56,000 nt of DNA from the NCBI GenBank assembly GCA_947167345.1, contig CAMVHR010000019.1, forward strand, positions 1 through 56,000. Reading direction: 5' to 3'. The notes beneath the pieces are model-generated. The model saw only the letters and a list, made by a program, of their open reading frames with translations, was not told the DNA's origin and did not search any database. Origin of the DNA: an uncultured Treponema sp. Its GTDB lineage: Bacteria > Spirochaetota > Spirochaetia > Treponematales > Treponemataceae. Of the stretch, positions 50,806 to 56,000 are shown piece after piece. How positions within the stretch are numbered: position 1 is the stretch's first letter; every line of letters starts with the position of its first letter. A program made the position numbers and the translations under genes.

Positions 50806-51660
50806 ATGCATGAAATACAGGCAAAAAGCATATTATCTGCATACAACGGCATTAATGTGTACCGGGGCTGTACTCACGGATGCATTTATTGTGACGCACG
50901 AAGCCTGTGCTACCACACTCCAGTTCCGTTTGAAGACATAGAAGTAAAAATCAATGCCCCAGAACTTTTGGATGCTGCTTTAAGGCGCAAGAAAAAGCAG
51001 TGCATGATTGGAACAGGCTCAATGAGTGATCCCTACATTCCTTTAGAACAAAAGCTTTGCATTACAAAAAAGTGCCTTGAAGTCATAGAAAAGCACGGTT
51101 TTGGTCTTGCAATCCAAACAAAATCCGATTTGATTTTGCGTGATGAACAGCTTCTTTGTTCCATCAACAAAAAAGCAAAATGCGTAGTACAGATAACGCT
51201 TACAACTTATGATGAAAATCTTTGCAAAATAATTGAGCCATGCGTATGTACTACAGAACGGCGGATCGCCGTACTTGAAAGGATGCGGACTCTTGGCATT
51301 CCTACCGTGGTTTGGCTATCTCCAGTTCTGCCGTTTATAAACGACAACATGGAAAACATCCGTCACATACTAGAAGCTTGTGCCAGATGCAATGTCAAAG
51401 GCATCATTGCCTTTGGCATGGGGCTTACGCTGCGAGACGGCAACAGGGAACATTTTTATGCAGCTTTGGACAGGCACTTTCCAGGCATGAAGGAGCGTTA
51501 CATAAAGGAATTCGGCTGTGCATACGAACTGCCAAGCCGTAATACAGCACAATTGACAGCATATTTTCACAGTTTCTGCAAGGAACACGACATTCTGCAC
51601 ACTCCTGAATCATGCTTTGCATACATGAAGGACTTTTCACCACAGCTCAGCCTATTTTAG
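50806..51660 (+). CDS. Spore-photoproduct-lyase-like radical SAM protein
   Basis: A 284-residue radical SAM enzyme of the SPL-related (Rv2578c-like) group. The cluster motif is CTHGCIYC (Cys22, 26, 29) in YRGCTHGCIYCDAR. The barrel shows IGTGSMSDPYIPLE and QTKSDLILRD. Group members have no established reaction except spore photoproduct lyase itself; a DNA or nucleotide repair role is only a guess. It is the third gene of the WYL operon. No terminator is visible before the decayed region downstream. Confidence 0.85.
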   Translation: MHEIQAKSILSAYNGINVYRGCTHGCIYCDARSLCYHTPVPFEDIEVKINAPELLDAALRRKKKQCMIGTGSMSDPYIPLEQKLCITKKCLEVIEKHGFGLAIQTKSDLILRDEQLLCSINKKAKCVVQITLTTYDENLCKIIEPCVCTTERRIAVLERMRTLGIPTVVWLSPVLPFINDNMENIRHILEACARCNVKGIIAFGMGLTLRDGNREHFYAALDRHFPGMKERYIKEFGCAYELPSRNTAQLTAYFHSFCKEHDILHTPESCFAYMKDFSPQLSLF

Positions 51661-51739
51661 GCGAAACCTCCTTATCGGTAAGGCTTCCCGGCTCCAAGGC
51701 CCTCTACGACAAGGACGAGAACACGAGCACCACGATAAG

Positions 51740-52006
51740 GCTTCAGAGGCTCCTGTAATACCTTTTAATGTCAAAAATATAAGCAATTGTTTCTGCGATT
51801 GTACCGGGCTTACAGGGGATATTGTCATTAATACAAGGTATAATCTTTCTGGTGCATGTGACAATGCATTTAAAAATGTACCTTATGGGGTAACGGTAAA
51901 AGTAACGTCAGACTGGATAAAGAATCATATTCTTAATGCAACAGAAAATAGTGGTGTTACAGTCGAAGTAATGTCTTTCTGTAGTATTAACTGCTATTTG
52001 CTTTGA
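51740..52006 (+). pseudogene. C-terminal fragment of a BspA-like surface protein
   Basis: Without any start codon, one frame encodes FNVKNISNCFCDCTGLTGDIVIN, NAFKNVPYGVTVKVTSDWIKNHILNAT and NSGVTVEVMSF, then stops at 52004-52006. This is the end of a BspA/DUF285-type leucine-rich repeat protein, where the NCFxxCTxLTG repeat and the VPxGVTVxV tail are typical. The gene upstream is missing. 51661-51739 is richer in G+C and does not continue the repeat, so a deletion or rearrangement join probably lies there. Confidence 0.65.
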
Positions 52007-52446
52007 GAACTAGCCATTTCTGTTGCCAGCTCCTCTATTTTTTCCATCGGAAGCCCCGTATATTGTGAAATCTTTTCTATTGGTAGATTGTCCTCCAGCA
52101 TGTTTCTGGCATTTGCAATTTTGTTTTCATTCATGCCTTCTTTCTTACCTCGTTTTTCGCCAATGCGTATGCCTTCCTCACGACCATGCTTTCTTACGTC
52201 ATGGTCATGAAGACTCCATGAAAAATATAGTTTCTTTGTTGTTTCAAGTTCTTTCTGAGCCTCAACCATATTCGATATCCTCCGTGTAAAATCTGATTCT
52301 GCTCTGTCGTTCTGCACGTACTTCAAAAACGCCCTCAAGCTGTTGTTTTCAACCTTATCATACGCCGTGCAGTTGAAAACTTTTACAAGTGCACCATCGT
52401 CAATGAAAACATTGCTGTCTTCAATGCATGTCCTTTTTACAGTATA
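51994..52446 (-). pseudogene. Rpn-type nuclease, C-terminal part (split by IS110)
   Basis: The distal half of a recombination-promoting nuclease/PD-(D/E)XK transposase-like gene. From YTVKRTCIED at 52446 it runs through LVKVFNCTAYDKVENNSLRAFLKYVQ and the charged GREEGIRIGEKRGKKEG to the helical tail ending SSQSK. Joining codon 97 of the other half (53820) to 52446 restores an open 247-residue frame across the junction (GIPW-YTVKR). Six codons upstream of this point, including the apparent ATG at 52464, are IS sequence. Confidence 0.8.
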
Positions 52447-52480
52447 GATTGTATGATATGACAAGTAAAGGAAATGTGGT

Positions 52481-52680
52481 ACTCTGATTTGACGGAATCA
52501 GAGAGTCGGCGGAAGGTTCTTTCCGTGGAGTGAGGAAGGCGTTTCCAGCGGAAGCCCCTTATCTCGAAGTATAGATAAACCAAAACCGACCGCCGTACAC
52601 CATAATGAGGCGCAGGGTCTTACCCTGCGACCCCGGATAGGAGCACGGTATACCACTGCCAGCGTTAACTCCTGGTTCCA
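52481..52680 (+). ncRNA. Candidate bridge RNA in the IS110 left end
   Basis: This non-coding stretch is rich in perfect stems: CTCTGATT/AATCAGAG (52482-52489 and 52496-52503) and CGCAGGGT/ACCCTGCG (52611-52618 and 52622-52629). It contains TTCCGTGG (52521-52528), the exact complement of the right flank CCACGGAA; GTATACCAC (52648-52656), identical to the reconstructed uninterrupted target; and ATAGGA (52637-52642), identical to the right terminus (53814-53819). These are what target and donor guides would look like, but the guide assignment is mine and untested. Confidence 0.5.
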
Positions 52681-52703
52681 TTCTATATATATGGGAGATG
52701 AAA

Positions 52704-53777
52704 ATGACAGGGATAAGAAATGTAGGAATCGATCTTGGGAAGCGGACTTATGAGATGAAGGTTATCGGACCGGACGGAAAGGTCAGCGGAACCGGAGGGC
52801 TCACAAGCCTTTCGGGAAGGAAAGCCCTGTACAGGAAGCTCCGGCCTACGGACAGGGTGGGAATTGAAGTCTGCTCACTTGCCATGGTTATGGCGAAAGA
52901 AATGGAGCGGGAAGTCGGATGCGAGGTCGTGCTCCTGAACCCAAGCAGGATTGCCCTGATTTACCGGTCCCTGAAAAAGAATGACAAGGAAGATGCGCTG
53001 AAACTCGCGAGACTCGTTCAGAAATATAATAACGAGGAACTCCCGAAAGTCGAACTCCCGACGGAACACGAGGAGAATCTGAGGCAGATGCTTTCAGAGC
53101 TGAGGCAGCTGAAAAATGACAGGACGAAGGAAATCAACAGGCTCCATGCCGTATTTGTTGAAAATGGAATTACGGAGGTGAAGAAAAAGGATCTTGCAAC
53201 GGACATAAACAGGTGTGGAGCTATAAAGGCTTTGAAGGGAATATCCCTTTCTCAGGCGGAAAGAATATTGAAAAGACTCAGCCTCATAGAGGAGCAGATT
53301 GCAGATTCCGAAGGCATGCTTGCCGGAGAAACTGCCGGAGATAAGAACATAGAGCGACTGACAGAAATTCCCGGTGTGGGAAAACAGCTTGCGGCCGGCT
53401 ACGTCGCCTTTCTGGGTGATGGCTCTCGTTTCCCGAACGCCTCGGCAGTCGGGGCAGCGACGGGACTTGTTCCGAGGCAGGACATATCAAGTACTGTTGT
53501 CAGGCTGGGACATATAACAAAGTGCGGAAACAGAAACCTGAGGTCTCTGCTGATTCTTGCGGCATGGAGTCATGTGAGGGCAAAAAAAGCCGGTGCATTG
53601 AAGGAGAAATACCTTTATATGACACGGGTTCAGAGCAAGGGAAAGAAGGTCGCCATTGTGGCGGTCGCGCGAAAGCTTGCGGAATTGATGTACACACTGC
53701 TGAAGACAGGTGCATCGTATGAGAAAAGGGCTTTGCCCGCCGTATCACAGATTGCGGGTGAAGAGTTGGCATCGTAA
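52704..53777 (+). CDS. IS110-family transposase (DEDD recombinase)
   Basis: A 357-residue transposase. The N-terminal RuvC-like DEDD domain has Asp10 (GIDLGKR), Glu55 (GIEVCS) and Asp94/Asp97 (KKNDKEDALKLARLV). A coiled-coil middle leads to the C-terminal Transposase_20 domain with IPGVGKQLAAGYVAFLGD, GAATGLVPRQDISSTV, where a Ser is the likely nucleophile, and GHITKCGNRNLRSLLILAAW. The start at 52704 lies 6 nt after GGGAG; the ATG at 52698 abuts it. The protein appears intact, so the element may be active. Its base composition is richer in G+C than the flanks. Confidence 0.95.
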   Translation: MTGIRNVGIDLGKRTYEMKVIGPDGKVSGTGGLTSLSGRKALYRKLRPTDRVGIEVCSLAMVMAKEMEREVGCEVVLLNPSRIALIYRSLKKNDKEDALKLARLVQKYNNEELPKVELPTEHEENLRQMLSELRQLKNDRTKEINRLHAVFVENGITEVKKKDLATDINRCGAIKALKGISLSQAERILKRLSLIEEQIADSEGMLAGETAGDKNIERLTEIPGVGKQLAAGYVAFLGDGSRFPNASAVGAATGLVPRQDISSTVVRLGHITKCGNRNLRSLLILAAWSHVRAKKAGALKEKYLYMTRVQSKGKKVAIVAVARKLAELMYTLLKTGASYEKRALPAVSQIAGEELAS

Positions 53778-53819
53778 AACTATGGAATCAGGAGTTTGCT
53801 CTTGACAAATATCATAGGA

Positions 53820-54110
53820 CCACGGAATGCCTTTTTTGAAAGGATCAAAGCGACACAAGAAAATTATTATACTTTCCCTAAGCTCATCGTAGACTTTATT
53901 ACCATCGTTTACGTACACGTCCAGACGGATTCCGTGCGATGTGTACACCGGCACAATAGTTTTTTGCGGCTCGATGTACTCTAGCCTGTCAATCTTAATG
54001 CCTAAAAGGCATTCTAAAGCTTCCCGGCAGATTTCCTTGTCCTGCATAACGAGCCCGAACATGAAGTCATCATGAAATGTAAGGTCTTCAAATGGTTTGA
54101 TTTTTCTCAT
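53820..54110 (-). pseudogene. Rpn-type nuclease, N-terminal part (split by IS110)
   Basis: The first 97 codons of the interrupted gene, with TAAGGAG before the ATG: KPFEDLTFHDDFMFGLVMQDKEICREALECLLG and GIRLDVYVND, which supplies one acidic nuclease residue, ending IIFLCRFDPFKKGIPW. After W97 the frame runs into IS sequence (to 53745). Between NKVYDE and LRESIIIF, about 35-40 residues normal for the family, including the E-x-Q catalytic pair, appear to be missing. The gene was therefore probably already defective before the insertion. Confidence 0.8.
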
Positions 54111-54211
54111 TAAAATCTCCTTACATATATAGTTTCCCTGATATATACATTTGGTTCAAATTTTTGAGAAAAAAACGAAAAATATCTTTTCCGCAAACCG
54201 TTTTTAAACTT

Positions 54212-54275
54212 TTCATCCCAAAAAATCGACGTTCATCCCAGTTTTGTTGATTTTTCACATAAGCAGTGATATAAA
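54212..54275 (+). promoter_or_regulatory. Tandem TTCATCCC repeats and extended -10 promoter (copy B)
   Basis: TTCATCCC at 54212-54219 and 54232-54239, exactly 20 bp apart, within TTCATCCCAAAAAATCGACG and TTCATCCCAGTTTTG. GTGATATAAAT (TATAAA 54270-54275) is the probable extended -10, starting 38 bp after the second repeat. It drives the lipoprotein at 54324. The block is nearly identical in sequence to the minus-strand copy at 30958-30985. Confidence 0.7.
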
Positions 54276-54323
54276 TTTATTAAATAATGCGAATTTTATC
54301 CGATTTGTAAAAAGGAGACCTGA

Positions 54324-55454
54324 ATGAAAAAGTATTTTATCTACCTCATTACAACTTTATTCTGCCTTACATTTTTTTCATGCGCAGGAGGCGGTTCTGC
54401 TGGCGGAAGTTCTGCAGAAGGACTTTCAATAAACATCAAGACTCAAAAAAATGGAGGAAGGGCGGCATCAAACGTAGCATACACCTTTACCCTCACACTT
54501 TCAGGCTCTTCATACTCCAGAACAGCAACAAAAACAGGCAACCCAGTGACATTCCATTTTGATGATGTTCCAACAGAAGAAAACATAGACACAAGCGTTA
54601 CGGTCAAACTTGGCAGCGTACTAATGTTCAGCGGAAACAAGGTCATAAACATAGACTCTGGCGAAAACAAGATTACGATTGACCTTTCAAATCAGCTGGA
54701 AGAAACAATTCAAATTCCTTATTCAGAAATAGATAATATTGATACAATCATCAAAAAAACTACGGCAGACTCGCCTACAATAATAATAACAGATAGCTGT
54801 TCTGATATTGCTCCTATACTTACAGAAATACAGACTGGATATCAGCTGACAGGTAAAAAAACAAACCTGAATCTCTTGAACACAGGAAAGACATCTTACA
54901 CTACTGAAGATATGACAAACATAAGCAGCGTTTCATCCTGCTTAGGAGATTTAATGATTGCGAAAGGGGCATCTATTGCACCGACTTCTACTACTATTCC
55001 TAAAAACATAAGCTGTTCCGGCATCGTAATAAAACTGCCTGACAGTTCTTCTTATGCAACATTGCTTAGAAACATTAAAAACAGTAAAAATTTAAGTAAT
55101 GTGATAATAGACTTTAACAATAAGATTGAAACAATCAATTGTTTAACTCCCGGCTCTCGCAGTTCATATACGGGCTATCCTACAAACGTTACAGGAATAC
55201 GTTTAACAGGAGTAAAATGTATCGGGGATGCCGCATTCTATGGATGGAGCGGATTAAAAAATGCCAGTGTAACAATTCCTGCAAGCGTTACATATATAGA
55301 AAGCCATGCATTTATTCTAAATCCCGGCACACCAAACTTGACTTATGAAATAACCAATGGCTGGCAAAAAAATGATGGCGGAACTTGGAAAAGTTGCGAT
55401 AATCCTCCTACGAGTTATTACGAGCTTGAATCCTATGGTCACCGCCGCCAATAA
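54324..55454 (+). CDS. BspA-like lipoprotein
   Basis: A 376-residue surface lipoprotein. The signal ends TFFSC, followed by a Gly/Ser-rich tether. An N-terminal domain with GRAASNVAYTFTLTLSGSSYSRTATKTGNPVTFHFDDVP is shared with the gene at 55670 and resembles the equivalent domain of 29578-30834. A middle region of unknown type (about 130-260) precedes one or two BspA-type LRR_5 units (VTGIRLTGVKCIGDAAFYGW, VTIPASVTYIESHAF). Probably an outer-membrane adhesin-like protein. AAGGAG precedes the ATG. Confidence 0.85.
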   Translation: MKKYFIYLITTLFCLTFFSCAGGGSAGGSSAEGLSINIKTQKNGGRAASNVAYTFTLTLSGSSYSRTATKTGNPVTFHFDDVPTEENIDTSVTVKLGSVLMFSGNKVINIDSGENKITIDLSNQLEETIQIPYSEIDNIDTIIKKTTADSPTIIITDSCSDIAPILTEIQTGYQLTGKKTNLNLLNTGKTSYTTEDMTNISSVSSCLGDLMIAKGASIAPTSTTIPKNISCSGIVIKLPDSSSYATLLRNIKNSKNLSNVIIDFNNKIETINCLTPGSRSSYTGYPTNVTGIRLTGVKCIGDAAFYGWSGLKNASVTIPASVTYIESHAFILNPGTPNLTYEITNGWQKNDGGTWKSCDNPPTSYYELESYGHRRQ

Positions 55455-55504
55455 AACAGGTTTCAATAGCTGTCACTCTTGAAACAGCTCAAACATAGTC
55501 CTTG

Positions 55505-55540
55505 AATGCCGTCTGTCACCTCCTTCGGACGGCATTTTTT
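55505..55540 (+). terminator. Intrinsic terminator between the lipoprotein genes
   Basis: AATGCCGTC (55505-55513) pairs with GACGGCATT (55528-55536), followed by a T-run. Confidence 0.92.
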
Positions 55541-55542
55541 AG

Positions 55543-55669
55543 TTGTGTTTTTGCAAAAACTACGGTATAATCATATACAGTACATATTTGGAATTCTTAT
55601 CTGTTAAAAGTTCATTCTAAAAGTAAACTAAAAATTTATTCTGCATAGTTTGCAGAATGGAGGCAGCCT
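55543..55669 (+). promoter_or_regulatory. Promoter and hairpin leader of the second tandem lipoprotein
   Basis: TTGTGT (55543-55548), 17-nt spacer, TATAAT (55566-55571). The leader of about 90 nt ends in a perfect hairpin, ATTCTGCA (55638-55645) with TGCAGAAT (55651-55658), directly abutting GGAGG (55659-55663), which could modulate translation. Unlike the neighbouring paralog it lacks the tandem TTCATCCC pair. Confidence 0.65.
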
Positions 55670-55990
55670 ATGAGAAAGCTGATGAACATTTACAGGTATT
55701 TCCATGCTATAACCGCTATATTGCTTTGCTGTACATTTATTTCATGTGCAGGAGGCGGTGGTGCATCTGACAGCACATCATCTGATAGACTTTCAATAAA
55801 CATCAAGACACAAAAAGACAGCGGAAGGGCAGCATCAAACGTAGCCTATACTTTTACGATTACTCTTTCCGGAAGCTACTATTCCAAAACTGCAACAAAA
55901 ACAGGAAACCCTGTTAAATTCCATTTTGACGATGTACCTGTAGACGGAGAAATTGTCAATAGTTGTGGATTGAAGTTTGAATCGGCATAA
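55670..55990 (+). CDS. Short lipoprotein, truncated paralog of the 54324 gene
   Basis: A 106-residue lipoprotein (signal ending TFISC, Gly/Ser tether) whose residues from about 40 to 90 are nearly the same as those of the 54324 product (NIKTQK.SGRAASNVAYTFT, TATKTGNPVKFHFDDVP). After VDGEI the similarity stops, and a unique tail NSCGLKFESA ends at a TAA. There is no LRR region. It could be a decayed duplicate that lost its C-terminus through a frameshift or deletion, or a deliberate short form. The window ends 10 bases later, so what follows is not visible. Confidence 0.7.
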   Translation: MRKLMNIYRYFHAITAILLCCTFISCAGGGGASDSTSSDRLSINIKTQKDSGRAASNVAYTFTITLSGSYYSKTATKTGNPVKFHFDDVPVDGEIVNSCGLKFESA

Positions 55991-56000
55991 GTATTAAGCA

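Larger units (their letters stand above)
52447..53819 (+). mobile_element. IS110-family insertion sequence
   Basis: A 1373-bp element with one transposase gene (52704-53777), a 257-bp left non-coding end and a 42-bp right end. Its limits are deduced from the interrupted Rpn gene: removing exactly 52447-53819 restores the reading frame. There are no terminal inverted repeats or target duplication, as expected for IS110. Short subterminal similarity exists: TATGATAT at 52452-52459 and its complement ATATCATA at 53809-53816. The long left end is where IS110-group elements encode a bridge RNA. Boundaries could shift by one base (shared A). Confidence 0.85.

Noticed and set aside
51661..51758. Frame ending in RLQRLL just after the radical SAM gene
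   Set aside because: Too short, no start, no recognisable family; probably rearrangement debris.
1..56000. CRISPR arrays, rRNA, tRNA and prophage
   Set aside because: No regularly spaced repeats, no rRNA landmarks, no tRNA cloverleaf and no phage structural genes were seen by eye.

Overview
The window looks like chromosome of a gut or rumen Treponema (Spirochaetota). The evidence is inferential: low G+C, FlgM, CheX and two methyl-accepting chemotaxis proteins, many two-component and sugar-sensing genes, BspA-like lipoproteins with FVSC/FFSC/FISC lipoboxes, Rpn-type nucleases, and a feruloyl esterase that closely resembles the Butyrivibrio Est1E type. No rRNA or tRNA gene and no CRISPR array was seen.

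Layout. 1-400: a compact type I toxin-antitoxin locus (26-aa hydrophobic toxin read from a TTG on the minus strand, antisense RNA on the plus strand). 400-7400: a degraded ORF, hairpin repeats, a chemoreceptor, an orphan PotD-like lipoprotein and a large hybrid histidine kinase. 7.4-10.9 kb: methyltransferase, ketosynthase-like protein, PlsC acyltransferase and a secreted esterase; the first three resemble one end of an aryl-polyene-type cluster. 10.9-13.1 kb: Rsm22-like methyltransferase and Hsp33. 13.2-22.5 kb: a monosaccharide ABC transporter (mmsB, mmsA, chvE) with a dedicated sensory unit (two sugar-binding proteins, LytS/YesM kinase, YesN-type regulator). 22.5-27.6 kb: DUF763, a GH18 protein and FtsK. 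27.8-29.3 kb: AAA-ATPase/PD-(D/E)XK protein. 29.5-31 kb: LRR lipoprotein. 31-36.7 kb: rsmI-flgM, a degenerate Fe-ADH-fold protein, a TrmH methyltransferase, a GHKL-HDOD protein and a membrane protein. 36.9-39 kb: second chemoreceptor. 39-44.7 kb: complete fructose PTS (ptsI diverging from deoR-fruK-fruA-ptsH). 44.8-51.7 kb: PutP, glutamate synthase small subunit, CheX plus feruloyl esterase, and a GyrI-like/WYL/radical-SAM operon. 51.7-54.1 kb: a decayed region with a BspA fragment and an Rpn gene split by an IS110 element. 54.2-56 kb: tandem related lipoproteins.

Common threads. Sugar capture dominates: the ABC transporter with its own sensory proteins, the fructose PTS, the feruloyl esterase and the secreted esterase fit a plant-fibre niche. 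Two regulatory patterns recur. First, tandem TTCATCCC repeats exactly 20 bp apart precede an extended -10 promoter at three loci (chemoreceptor 965, lipoproteins 30834 and 54324). Second, several genes have a -10 hexamer followed by exactly six bases and then the start codon, with no ribosome-binding site, which suggests leaderless mRNAs.

The strongest candidates for new biology are the type I toxin locus in a spirochaete, the IS110 element whose left-end non-coding region contains short matches to its own target and terminus (candidate bridge RNA), and the tandem-repeat promoter set.
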